A DNA stretch of 64,000 bases, taken from the NCBI GenBank assembly GCA_017404665.1, contig JAFRBX010000004.1:1-64000 (forward strand), written 5' to 3'. The position numbers and the translations under genes were made by a program. Below are positions 18,901 through 26,699 of this stretch, in pieces; the first letter of the stretch is position 1, and the number at the start of each line of letters is the position of its first letter. The notes under the pieces are model-generated. The model was not told the origin of the DNA. It saw only the letters and a program-made list of their open reading frames with translations, and did no database searches. Source of the stretch: Ruminococcus sp. GTDB lineage: Bacteria > Bacillota > Clostridia > Oscillospirales > Acutalibacteraceae.

Positions 18901-19638
18901 ATGTATCGCAATATCATTTTTGATTTGTACGGCACGCTGGTTGATATACGCACGGATGAGTTTTCGCTCGATTTCTGGCGCAGGGCGGTACAGGTGTTCG
19001 CGATGGGAGGAGCTTCGTTCTCCCCGGGCGAGCTGCGTACCGCATATACCAAATATGTGAAGCGTGCGCTGCGGCGCGAAAGACTGAAGCACCCGACCTA
19101 TAAGCACGTGGATATCGACCTGCTGGAGGTGTTCAGAAAGCTCTTTTCCGACAAAGGGATCAACGCAGATATGACGCGGCTGCGTGAGACGGCGCGGCGG
19201 TTTCGAAAGGATTCGACGCAGTTCATCAGGCTGTATGACGGCGTGACCGAGCTGCTGGACGGTCTGCGTGAGGCGGGAAAGAAGATATATCTGCTGAGTA
19301 ACGCGCAGGAGAGCTTTACGATGCCTGAGATGGACGAGCTGGGAATTCTCCCATATTTTGACGGCGTCATGATCAGCTCCGAGGAGCGTGTATGCAAGCC
19401 GCAGCGGCAGTTTTTTGAAAAGCTGCTGAATAAATATCAGCTGGATCCGCAGGAGTGCCTGATGGTCGGCAACGATAAGAATTCCGATATGATGGGGGCA
19501 AAGAGCGTCGGCGTCGACGGGCTGTACATCCATCAGGAGATCAGCCCCGAGGTCAGCGACGAAAGCGAGATTTGTGCCCTGTACAAAATCATGGACGGCG
19601 ACGTGAGGAAGATACTGCCGTGGATTTTGGAGGCATAA
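18901..19638 (+). CDS. HAD-superfamily hydrolase (YjjG/dehalogenase-like subfamily)
   Basis: A cytoplasmic phosphatase-type enzyme of 245 residues. Motif I is FDLYGTLVD: the nucleophile Asp is present, but the second Asp of the usual DxD is Tyr, as in haloacid-dehalogenase-like DxYGT members. Motif II is LLSNAQ, motif III the Lys in CKPQRQFFE, and motif IV GNDKNSDMMGA. A helical cap (about 15-90) is present. The start at 18901 is chosen for AAAGGAG 8 nt before it. The next gene begins one base after the stop, so the two are co-transcribed. The substrate is unknown; nucleotidase or general phosphatase is the safest guess. Confidence 0.85.
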   Translation: MYRNIIFDLYGTLVDIRTDEFSLDFWRRAVQVFAMGGASFSPGELRTAYTKYVKRALRRERLKHPTYKHVDIDLLEVFRKLFSDKGINADMTRLRETARRFRKDSTQFIRLYDGVTELLDGLREAGKKIYLLSNAQESFTMPEMDELGILPYFDGVMISSEERVCKPQRQFFEKLLNKYQLDPQECLMVGNDKNSDMMGAKSVGVDGLYIHQEISPEVSDESEICALYKIMDGDVRKILPWILEA

Positions 19639-19639
19639 A

Positions 19640-19984
19640 GTGAAGAACAGCGGATTGGTTATCAAGATAGCGGTCGGCGTCTCGGCAGTTGCGGCGGTAT
19701 TTTCCGTGGTGACGCTGATACGGGCGATCATCATCGGCAGCAGCGCGGTGTTTCCTCTTGTTCAGATGATCGGATCGGCGGCGATTTTTGCAGTTTGCTT
19801 TTTGATGTTCCGGTCGCTGAAGGCTTCGGAAAATGACGGGCAGGACGACACAGACAAAGCCGATGACAATGAAACCGCAGAGAAGAATGTAAGCTCCGCG
19901 GATGCCGACGGCGACGCGGATGAAGTTGAGAGGACAGTCGACGAGCTGTATAAAAAGTACAAGCTCTCGGATTTTGAAGAATAA
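19640..19984 (+). CDS. Small two-TM membrane protein with acidic tail
   Basis: A 114-residue protein starting at GTG one base after the HAD stop codon; its GGAGG ribosome binding site lies inside the HAD gene's end, so translation is probably coupled. Two hydrophobic helices (about 6-30 and 36-56) are followed by a very acidic cytoplasmic tail (NDGQDDTDKADDNE ...) ending in ELYKKYKLSDFEE. No family recognised. A terminator follows directly. Confidence 0.7.
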   Translation: MKNSGLVIKIAVGVSAVAAVFSVVTLIRAIIIGSSAVFPLVQMIGSAAIFAVCFLMFRSLKASENDGQDDTDKADDNETAEKNVSSADADGDADEVERTVDELYKKYKLSDFEE

Positions 19985-19992
19985 TGCAAAAG

Positions 19993-20021
19993 AAAGGCGC
20001 AGCCGTAGTGGCCGCGCCTTT
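19993..20021. terminator. Bidirectional terminator hairpin
   Basis: AAAGGCGCAGCC-GTAGT-GGCCGCGCCTTT lies between convergent genes (HAD operon and the cohesin-like gene). Confidence 0.7.
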
Positions 20022-20086
20022 GATGTTGTTCATAGATGAAGTGATAGTCTGTTACAGGGGCAAACGCCGTTTGTATCACAGAGATA

Positions 20087-20908
20087 TCAGGAGACCGCTT
20101 CCTGCTCGGAGGCAAAGATCCATTCGCCGATCTTGGTATCGGTGGCGATACCCGCTTTGTAGCGGAGAATATCCAGCGCATCGCGGAGGTTGACCTCTGA
20201 GTCGTTATTGACGTCGGCGTTGATGAGGTTATAGTCGCTGTTGACGCCTGCGGTCAAACGCTGGATAAAGGTGGCGTCCAGGACGGTGAGGTCGCAGTCG
20301 CCGTCGGCGTCGCCGACATATCCCGCGGCAGGCTCAACGGTCGAGACCGTGAACGGGATCGGATCGAGCTGGTTGTTGGGAACGTTGTTGTAGATCAGCT
20401 TGAGATCCTTGTTGTTATCCGTCGAATAAATGATATTGGTGAAGTGGCGGATATCGACGGTGCCGGACGCGATCGCTTTGAACCGTACCTTAAAATAGGG
20501 ATCCTCCTCGCTGAACACGCCGATGTTATTCAGCTTGGCAAAATTATAGTCGATCTCATTATTGATTCCGAAATAATTGCAGATCATGCTGGAATTGCGG
20601 ATACGGGAAGGGAAGGTGTAGGCGTCCATATCAATCTTTCCGCCGCTCCTGACATTGCCGTATTCAACAAGCTGTACATAATTGGCATCATAATAAACGG
20701 TACCCTGACCGGCTTTGATCGAATAACCGCCGCTGTCCAGAGCGACTTTGAAGATAAACTCGCTGCCGACCGGAACCTCGCCGAGCAAATCTTTTCTTGA
20801 GGTGATTTTAAGCGTGCCGCCCGAAGCGGCGGAGGCGTTCACAGAGAATACAGCAAACGCGGACGCGATAACGGCGATAATCAGCAGCAGGCTGAGAAGC
20901 TTTTTCAT
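20087..20908 (-). CDS. Secreted protein with cohesin-like beta-sandwich and C-terminal dockerin
   Basis: A 273-residue exported protein. After the signal peptide (1-26, ending NASA-A) comes a domain of about 150 residues resembling cohesin or carbohydrate-module folds: VGSEFIFKVALDSGGYSIKA, GTVYYDANYVQLVEYG, and PYFKVRFKAIASGTVDI near its end. A dockerin follows (about 200-262: GDADGDCDLTVLDATFIQRL and NADVNNDSEVNLRDALDILR). One calcium-loop position is Cys (DADGDCD), a departure from the usual residue. A protein with both a cohesin-like and a dockerin module could link others, but the cohesin call rests on pattern only. The start has AGGAGG upstream. Confidence 0.72.
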   Translation of the reverse strand: MKKLLSLLLIIAVIASAFAVFSVNASAASGGTLKITSRKDLLGEVPVGSEFIFKVALDSGGYSIKAGQGTVYYDANYVQLVEYGNVRSGGKIDMDAYTFPSRIRNSSMICNYFGINNEIDYNFAKLNNIGVFSEEDPYFKVRFKAIASGTVDIRHFTNIIYSTDNNKDLKLIYNNVPNNQLDPIPFTVSTVEPAAGYVGDADGDCDLTVLDATFIQRLTAGVNSDYNLINADVNNDSEVNLRDALDILRYKAGIATDTKIGEWIFASEQEAVS

Positions 20909-20927
20909 ATGATCCTCCTGAATGAAT

Positions 20928-21010
20928 CGGTTGAGATTGCCTAGGCAAACCCTCAGTCTGCTATGCATACAGCTCCCGAGGTATGGAAGCCTGAGGCTTC
21001 GCGATGACAT
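20928..21010. repeat. Nested repeat: family B inside family A
   Basis: The left end CGGTTGAGATTGCC and right end GGCTTCGCGATGACAT are the two halves of a family-A unit. Between them lies a family-B unit (CCCTCAGTCTGC-TATGCATA-CAGCTCCCGAGG ... CCTGAGG). This suggests B elements can insert into, or recombine with, A elements. Confidence 0.6.
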
Positions 21011-21076
21011 TAAAAGAATAACTATCTCATATTGTAATAGATAGCGCTGAAAAATGCAAGTCTTTTTGAAATGAGC

Positions 21077-21118
21077 AAAAACCGCCCCGGATACGTTAAT
21101 TGTATCAGGGGCGGCGGT
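21077..21118 (-). terminator. Terminator after the CotH-dockerin gene
   Basis: ACCGCCCCGGATAC ... GTATCAGGGGCGGCGGT forms a strong stem, followed on the minus strand by TTTTTGC. Confidence 0.7.
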
Positions 21119-21137
21119 CATGTTGGTGAACAGAGTG

Positions 21138-24100
21138 TTAATTTCTCAGCGTGAGATACGGATTGGTGATATTCGCGAGCGAGCGCTGGATGGCTGTGAC
21201 GTCGATGATATCGGGCTTACCGTCTTTGGTAACGTCGGAAGCGACGAGCTGAGCGGAGGTCATCGGTGAGATGTCCGCGAGAAAACGCTGGATGACGGTC
21301 GCGTCGATGATCGTGGTCTCTGAGTCGCCGTCCGCGTCGCCCATGACAACGTCGTCATAGGTGAGCTTTCGTCCCTGCACAACGACATAGTTGAGGGCGA
21401 TCTCACCGCTTGTCGGCGTCGTGAGGGCATCGCCGCCTTCGACGGTAGTCATATCGACGGGGACGAGACGCAGATCGACGGTTTCCTTTTCCGAATTGCG
21501 GTAGGCGAGGTCGGGCAGGTCGGATTTGTCGAAATAGGCGGTGAGGAGCTTGCGGCTGTCGGGGGAGATGGTGAAGCTCTGACCGTCGACGTCGGTATAA
21601 TCCGTGCCGTTCATGCTGTATTGGAGCTTCCATGAAGCGGGCGCCTTGTTGGAGCCGGCAAGGTATAGGGTGAGCTTGAGCTGATCATAACCCTTGGTCG
21701 GGACATTCAGGTTGATGTAGGGAGTCACTTCACTCCACGGGTTCTTGGAGCCTGCCGCCATGATCGGAACCGTTAACGTACCGGACTTGCCGTATTCGGG
21801 ATCGCTCCACTCGAGCGCGCGGGTCTTATCGCCGCTGACGGAGAGGGTCATGGTACCGGTACCGGTGGTGGCGGCGTAGCCGTCGTCAGCGCTGCCGTAC
21901 TCCTTGAGCTTGTCGCCGGCGGTCTTGTCGGCGGAATCGAACACCCATGCGGCGATCGCATCGGTCAGGTCGGGGGTGATGACGTCCTCGGGCGGCAGAG
22001 TGGGCGCTTCTGTCGGCGCTTCTGTCGGCGCTTCAGTCGGCGCTTCAGTCGGCGCTTCAGTCGGCGCTTCGGTCGGCGGTTCGGAGGGGACATAGTCCGC
22101 GATATACTGGGCACTGAGCCATGCGGCGCGGGAGTTTGTCCAATCCATCATGTAGTCGAACTGACCGTCGAAGGTGTATTGGTCATAGGTCGTGGCGGCG
22201 GCGTCCTGTGTGAGGTTCACGCCGGTAACCTGACCGTACTGATTCTTGGTGTAGACCGCGCGATACTGCTTGAGCGAGCTGTGGTTGGCGATCCAGCTCG
22301 TATTGGTGACGAGCTCCCAGATCTTGTAGTTCATCGCGGCGGAATCGCGCAGGATATCAGCGTAAACATCGGAAGAATAAATCTCGTCGGCGCTGCTGCC
22401 GGTAGTGTTAAGCTTATCGAGCGCAGGGAGGAAGTCCTCAAACCATACGCGGATAACCTCCGCTTTGATCAGCGGATTGCTGACAGATTCGGCAAGGACG
22501 TTGGGACCGTTGTAGCCGTTTTTCTTGGAAGCGAACCAGCCGGAGGGCTGGGTGTAGTCGGTGACGCCCAAACGTCGGAGGTCGCCGCTGACGCCGTTGG
22601 CGTTGCCCAGCGAGTTGTCATAGTCCCAGACGGGAGAAGCAAAGAATTTATAATTGCCGTTTGCGTCGGGCTTGAAGGTAAAGAAGAACGAGGAGGCGCC
22701 GGAATCCCAGTTTTTGCCCAGCTCGTTGATGATGTAGACCTTTGCCATGGAGGTGACGTCGAGGTAATTGACGATCGTATCCTTCTGGAGATTGTTGTAC
22801 AGATAATTGTACTGCTTTCTGACATAGGTCTGTACCGCGCTGCGGTTGGGGTCGTCCGCGTCAAGCTCGGGCGCCTTCATGGTCAGATTGTTGCCGTTGC
22901 GGGCGCTGACGGTAAAGTCGTCGGCGGCGGGGCTGGAGTCGATCTCGGTGACGAAGCTGAAGTCGGTCTTGACGCCGCCGGTCTCGGGATCGAGATAGTC
23001 GTCCTCTTCAAAGTCATCGACGAGACAGTTTTTACCGACCTCGATCTTTTGGCACATCTGATAGGTACCCTGATACACGCCGTTGGTGTATAGGTCGATG
23101 AAGCGGCTGTCGGAGGAGTAGGGGATACCGACCTCATCAGCAAGGTCGAAGAGAATGCGGTTGCGCGCCATCGCGGCGTCCTGGAAGTTGGAGATGAGGG
23201 AGTACTTCTTGCCCTTATCCATGCCGGCGACGGCAACATTGCTCTTAAAGGTCACGTTGAAGCCTTTTTTGTCAGCGTTCCACGAGGTGTTGCCGCGGCC
23301 CTTCATCTTTTTGACCTCGGTGTTCTCGATCTTGCCGTCAGGGGTAGATATCGCGCCGGAGGCGGCGACGGAGTTAGTCTTATCGTCCTGCAAATAAGCA
23401 AAGAAATCGTCAAAGCCGTCGAAGCTGTCGGTGTTATTGACCCAGAGGGCGGCCTCGGCAGAGGAGAACATAAAACGCACGTCGATCGCGAGGTCAAGCG
23501 GCTCAATGGAAGCGTGGTAGGTCTTGTCCGCCTCGGCGGCAAAGGGAACGATGCTGTTGGAGGGGATCTGTGTACCGTTGATGATAACAGTCTCGGAGAA
23601 GGTGTTGTACAGCTCGACGGTATCGTAGGCTTTTGCGGAGGACGGCAGGAAGAAATAACAGATGTTATCGATGATATCCGGCTTGATCCACGCTTCCTTG
23701 TCGTCGGCGTCGTTTGCGGCATGCGCGTAAACGCAGTCGGGCTCGAACGCGGTGATTTTTGCGTCGATGAGCTCAGGCTCGGTCGGATCGACAGAGGGTT
23801 CTGTGGGGCTGACAGGAGGATCGGTCGGGTCGGGCTGACCGGCGGAAGAGGTCAGATAGCCGGTGTTTCTCCAGTCGGTGACGACAACGGTATCCTGACC
23901 TGCGGCGAGATCGGCAGCGGTGATGGCGACGGACTCGTTCCAGAGCTTTTCGGCATTGCCGCGCCAGAAGCGCATGACGCTCTCGCGCGTGTTAGCGTCG
24001 GCTTCGGTGACAGTGTATCGGTACAAATCCTTTTCACTGTCATAGGCGACGCCGGTGACGGGATCGTAGCGGTCCTTGTCCGCTTCGGTGATCACGATGG

Positions 24101-24311
24101 ATTTGTCGCCGTTTTCTTCACGGGTGGCGTTGGTGAAGTTCACGTACAGGAAGGTTCCCTCCTGCGTCGCCCAATCGGCGGGATTCTCGATTTTCAGATA
24201 AATCATGTCGCCCGCTTCAAAACTCCATTCTGTCGCGGCGGTGAACGGCGCGATCGACAAGGCGGTGACGAGCATGACCAGTACGAGAATGAGAGAGGTC
24301 AGTTTTTTCAT
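21138..24311 (-). CDS. Secreted CotH-kinase-family protein with C-terminal dockerin
   Basis: A 1057-residue exported multidomain protein. Signal peptide 1-26; an N-terminal beta domain (about 27-155, ending VVVTDWRNTGYLTS); a Pro/Thr/Glu linker; a CotH kinase-like domain (about 330-770) with KMKGRGNTSWNADKKGF, ARNRILFDLADEVGIPYS, GVYQGTYQMCQKIEVG and the metal/catalytic-type motif VWDYDNSLGN; a second EAPT linker; a C-terminal beta-sandwich (about 805-985); and a dockerin (GDADGDSETTIIDATVIQRF and SDVTKDGKPDIIDVTAIQRS). CotH proteins are atypical secreted kinases in spore coats. Clostridial CotH-dockerin proteins are known, but their substrates are not established. It may act with the VTC/DUF4956 pair at 48.7-50.1 kb, which often accompanies CotH genes. 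Confidence 0.88.
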   Translation of the reverse strand: MKKLTSLILVLVMLVTALSIAPFTAATEWSFEAGDMIYLKIENPADWATQEGTFLYVNFTNATREENGDKSIVITEADKDRYDPVTGVAYDSEKDLYRYTVTEADANTRESVMRFWRGNAEKLWNESVAITAADLAAGQDTVVVTDWRNTGYLTSSAGQPDPTDPPVSPTEPSVDPTEPELIDAKITAFEPDCVYAHAANDADDKEAWIKPDIIDNICYFFLPSSAKAYDTVELYNTFSETVIINGTQIPSNSIVPFAAEADKTYHASIEPLDLAIDVRFMFSSAEAALWVNNTDSFDGFDDFFAYLQDDKTNSVAASGAISTPDGKIENTEVKKMKGRGNTSWNADKKGFNVTFKSNVAVAGMDKGKKYSLISNFQDAAMARNRILFDLADEVGIPYSSDSRFIDLYTNGVYQGTYQMCQKIEVGKNCLVDDFEEDDYLDPETGGVKTDFSFVTEIDSSPAADDFTVSARNGNNLTMKAPELDADDPNRSAVQTYVRKQYNYLYNNLQKDTIVNYLDVTSMAKVYIINELGKNWDSGASSFFFTFKPDANGNYKFFASPVWDYDNSLGNANGVSGDLRRLGVTDYTQPSGWFASKKNGYNGPNVLAESVSNPLIKAEVIRVWFEDFLPALDKLNTTGSSADEIYSSDVYADILRDSAAMNYKIWELVTNTSWIANHSSLKQYRAVYTKNQYGQVTGVNLTQDAAATTYDQYTFDGQFDYMMDWTNSRAAWLSAQYIADYVPSEPPTEAPTEAPTEAPTEAPTEAPTEAPTLPPEDVITPDLTDAIAAWVFDSADKTAGDKLKEYGSADDGYAATTGTGTMTLSVSGDKTRALEWSDPEYGKSGTLTVPIMAAGSKNPWSEVTPYINLNVPTKGYDQLKLTLYLAGSNKAPASWKLQYSMNGTDYTDVDGQSFTISPDSRKLLTAYFDKSDLPDLAYRNSEKETVDLRLVPVDMTTVEGGDALTTPTSGEIALNYVVVQGRKLTYDDVVMGDADGDSETTIIDATVIQRFLADISPMTSAQLVASDVTKDGKPDIIDVTAIQRSLANITNPYLTLRN
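22003..22086. repeat. 12-bp tandem repeat encoding the EAPT linker
   Basis: About seven copies of GCTTCNGTCGGC in tandem, coding the Pro-Thr-Glu-Ala spacer between the CotH domain and the C-terminal beta-sandwich. The T/A/G variation at one base shows expansion by blocks (two T, three A, one G). Copy number may vary between strains. Confidence 0.8.
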
Positions 24312-24506
24312 GTCAATTACTCCTTTTTAAATGGATTATGAGGATATTCATAATTATTATACAATAGATAATTATAAAAAGCCAGCATATTTATGGAAAA
24401 AATTACAGGTAGTTTTTAGTGATAGTGCTGTGTTCACATGATAGGATACCATACATCGGCGGGTTAAGGAATCGAAGAAAAATCAGAAAAAAAATCAAAA
24501 ATAAAT

Positions 24507-24546
24507 CGAACAAATATTTGCATTTTTGAAAAATGTATGATATGAT
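24507..24546 (+). promoter_or_regulatory. lexA promoter with weak SOS-box-like sequence
   Basis: -35 TTGCAT (24518-24523), a 17-nt spacer and -10 TATGAT (24541-24546). CGAACAAATATTTG (24507-24520) overlaps the -35 and matches the Gram-positive SOS box CGAAC-N4-GTTCG at 8 of 10 positions. The leader to lexA is long (about 250 nt) and filled with repeats. Confidence 0.45.
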
Positions 24547-24618
24547 ATAAAAGAAGCGACCGAGGCATCCGTCTCAACAAGCAGCAAATTGTTTTTTTGG
24601 GGTTTACGGAGAGATTAT

Positions 24619-24656
24619 CGGTTGAGATTGCCACGGCATAAATGCCTCGCAATGAC
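24619..24656. repeat. Family-A REP-like repeat
   Basis: CGGTTGAGATTGCCACGGC-ATAAAT-GCCTCGCAATGAC in the lexA leader. Confidence 0.75.
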
Positions 24657-24657
24657 A

Positions 24658-24712
24658 TTTTTTACTTTACAGGACTTTACAGGAAACTGCTCGTTTCCGT
24701 AAAGTAAAAAAG
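24658..24712. repeat. Long hairpin upstream of lexA
   Basis: TTTTTTACTTTAC ... GGAAAC-TGCTC-GTTTCC-GTAAAGTAAAAAA. The outer arms TTTACTTTAC/GTAAAGTAAA and inner arms GGAAAC/GTTTCC are both perfect, with a 9-nt bulge that partly repeats ACTTTACAGG. The plus strand lacks a T run after it, so a structural or repeat role is as likely as termination. Confidence 0.5.
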
Positions 24713-24804
24713 ATTTGTATGCCCGCTCAGTTTGCCGCTGTGCGGCAACGAGCGATGGCTATGCGAAATGCGCGCAAAGCGCGATTTCTTGAAAGGGTGA
24801 TTGT

Positions 24805-25413
24805 ATGAAGCCTTTGACATCAGGACAACAGAAAGTATATGATTATATCCTTGAATGCTCCGAAAACGGACGGATCCCGTCGGTGAGGGAGCTGTGCGAG
24901 GCGACGGGATTTAAGTCCACTTCTACGGTGGCATACCATCTGAAAGCGCTGGAGGACAAGGGTCTGATCGAGCGCGAGGAAGGATTGAACCGCTGCATCC
25001 GCCTGAAGAACGAGCAGCCGGCCTCCAAGGTGCCGCTGCTCGGCCGCGTGACCGCCGGTCAGCCGATCTTAGCGGTGCAGGATATCGAGACCTATATCCC
25101 CGTGCCGAAGGATATCGGCAAGGGCAGGGAGCTCTTTGCGCTGCGCGTCGTGGGCGACAGTATGATCAACGCCGGTATCTTTGACGGCGATATCATCGTC
25201 GTGCACCGTACTCCGTCCGCGGAAAACGGCGAGATCGTGGTCGCGATGGTGGAGGATGAGGTCAGCGGCGAGAGCAGCGCGACGGTCAAGCGCTTTTACA
25301 AGGAAAAGGGGCATATCCGCCTGCAGCCCGAAAACGACGCCTATGAGCCTATCATCGTGGAAAAGGCGGTGCTGCTGGGCAAGGTGGTCACGCTGATCAG
25401 AAATTATGAGTGA
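24805..25413 (+). CDS. lexA: LexA repressor (SOS regulator)
   Basis: Represses DNA-damage genes and is inactivated by RecA-stimulated self-cleavage. The 202-residue protein has a winged-helix N-terminus (SVRELCEATGFKSTSTVAYH), the Ala84-Gly85 cleavage site in RVTAGQP, catalytic Ser119 in VVGDSMINAG and Lys162 in ATVKRF. All active residues are present. The ribosome binding site is GAAAGGGTG. It is a single gene followed by two family-A repeats, not a terminator. Autoregulation is expected, but the candidate operator upstream is weak. Confidence 0.96.
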   Translation: MKPLTSGQQKVYDYILECSENGRIPSVRELCEATGFKSTSTVAYHLKALEDKGLIEREEGLNRCIRLKNEQPASKVPLLGRVTAGQPILAVQDIETYIPVPKDIGKGRELFALRVVGDSMINAGIFDGDIIVVHRTPSAENGEIVVAMVEDEVSGESSATVKRFYKEKGHIRLQPENDAYEPIIVEKAVLLGKVVTLIRNYE

Positions 25414-25443
25414 GATTGCAGGTTGAAAAGACCAACCTTTTAG

Positions 25444-25542
25444 TCGGTTGAGATTGCCACAGCCCCAGCGGGCTTCGCAAAGACGATTGAATGAGGTTGA
25501 GATCGCCACGGGGCGATACGCGTGTCAGCCCTCGCAATGAAA
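25444..25542. repeat. Two tandem family-A REP-like repeats
   Basis: Unit 1 (about 25444-25485): TCGGTTGAGATTGCCACAGCC ... GGCTTCGCAAAGACG. Unit 2 (about 25495-25542): AGGTTGAGATCGCCACGGGGCG ... CCCTCGCAATGAAAG. They are in direct orientation, the only tandem pair of this family in the window. Confidence 0.7.
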
Positions 25543-25615
25543 GTGATAAAGAGAGAGTTTGAAAAATGTTCAATCTGCGTTAATAGAACGTTCACACATT
25601 TTGCGGCGGGTCGAT

Positions 25616-25765
25616 TATAATAGAATCATGCAAGCGAGATACCGCAACTCCTTGTATGTTCTACCCTCCTCATACGGACCGCACGGGTTCGTATCAAAAC
25701 CCTCATTTTATTTGGATTTTTCCCCAAAGAGAAAAGCGTGCACCCCATGTGCACGCTTTTCTCAT
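25616..25765 (+). ncRNA. Candidate orphan small RNA (about 140 nt)
   Basis: The only candidate transcription unit in a 426-bp gene-free gap. A perfect -10 TATAAT (25616-25621) has a poor -35 (TTCACA, 19-nt spacer). Downstream lie a 9-bp hairpin ATACGGACC-GCAC-GGGTTCGTAT (about 25672-25694), a small TTTGG/CCAAA stem, and a perfect 15-bp terminator GAGAAAAGCGTGCAC/GTGCACGCTTTTCTC (25729-25763). A 72-codon reading frame covers the region but has no clear ribosome binding site and an odd composition. I do not recognise the RNA (not SRP or tmRNA by eye); 6S RNA remains possible. Confidence 0.4.
25729..25763. terminator. Bidirectional terminator
   Basis: GAGAAAAGCGTGCAC-CCCAT-GTGCACGCTTTTCTC, a perfect 15-bp stem with T-rich and A-rich shoulders, between the candidate sRNA and the convergent membrane-protein gene. 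Confidence 0.85.
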
Positions 25766-25839
25766 ATCAGTAGTTAGTAGCTAGTGGATAGTGGTCAGAA
25801 GTCTACATATTGAGTGGTGCTTGGTATTTATGCCGCACA

Positions 25840-26526
25840 CTACTCGTCGACGTCGTCGTAATCGTCCTCGTCGAGATTATAAATTTTTGTGTCACGCTTG
25901 CGGGGCTGATACTCTTTGTAGCGCTGCTCCTGTTTTTCGGCGCTGCGCTCACGGTCGCGCCGCGCCTGACGGCGTCCGTCCGAAGCAGTGTATGCCGCCG
26001 TAGAGAAGACGACTCCCAAAAATACCGCGACGACGATGAAGAACGCGATGATGCAGAGGATCCACCACGCGATCTGCACCAGCACCAGCGTGATGCACGC
26101 CAGCACGACGACCGCGACACAAACGGCGCCTGCTGTCAGCAGGGAGGTCATCAGATCGGTGAGCGTATCGAAAAAGCCGAACATGGGGTTGAGAGCTGCC
26201 AGAAGTACCGCAATAACAGCGATCAGAAAACCGACGACAACGGAGATCTCATGATAGATTGCCATGTCGAGCAGCATCGGAACGCACAGGATCACAGCCG
26301 GAACGACGGCATGATCCTTGTCAAATCTGCGCCATACGAGGATCAGATAGACGCTCGCGACACAGCCGAATAAAGCGGCGCCGACAAAGCCGTGGATCAG
26401 GGGAGCAAAGAAGAGCACGATGAAGTCGATGATGGCGAGGATCGCCAGCCGCGAGCCGGTTTTTGTGCGCAGAAAGGGACGGATATCCCTTGCCTTTTCT
26501 TTGTAGGTGTTCCATAGACGGTTCAT
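25840..26526 (-). CDS. Multi-spanning membrane protein, unknown function
   Basis: A 228-residue protein with about six hydrophobic helices between residues 27 and 180 (e.g. LAILAIIDFIVLFFAPLI, VCVAVVVLACITLVLVQIAW) and a highly charged cytoplasmic tail: RRQARRDRERSAEKQEQRYK, then an acidic end DEDDYDDVDE. The start has AAAGGAGG upstream. It stands alone between a terminator and the divergent methyltransferase gene. No family recognised. Confidence 0.75.
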   Translation of the reverse strand: MNRLWNTYKEKARDIRPFLRTKTGSRLAILAIIDFIVLFFAPLIHGFVGAALFGCVASVYLILVWRRFDKDHAVVPAVILCVPMLLDMAIYHEISVVVGFLIAVIAVLLAALNPMFGFFDTLTDLMTSLLTAGAVCVAVVVLACITLVLVQIAWWILCIIAFFIVVAVFLGVVFSTAAYTASDGRRQARRDRERSAEKQEQRYKEYQPRKRDTKIYNLDEDDYDDVDE

Positions 26527-26636
26527 AGCTGCCTCCTTTGCCGAAGCGGGTTTTTATCATTATACCATATAATGGAAAAATTTGCAACCAATGGAAATAC
26601 GGCTTACAGCTTGATATAGGAAAAGACGCTTTTGTC

Positions 26637-26664
26637 TTGCTATTTTTTTTGGATATGATATAAT
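26637..26664 (+). promoter_or_regulatory. Promoter of the rRNA methyltransferase gene
   Basis: -35 TTGCTA (26637-26642), a 16-nt spacer and -10 TATAAT (26659-26664). Confidence 0.6.
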
Positions 26665-26699
26665 AGTCGTGAAAAAAAGTATTCTTTCAGGAGATCGCT

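Noticed and set aside
22003..22086. Short regular repeats that might suggest a CRISPR array
   Set aside because: The 12-bp units have no spacers and encode an in-frame EAPT linker of the CotH protein. No cas genes are present and no CRISPR array is seen in the window.
25559..25777. A 72-codon protein overlapping the candidate small RNA
   Set aside because: No ribosome binding site at its start, it begins upstream of the -10 box, and its end lies beyond the terminator stem.
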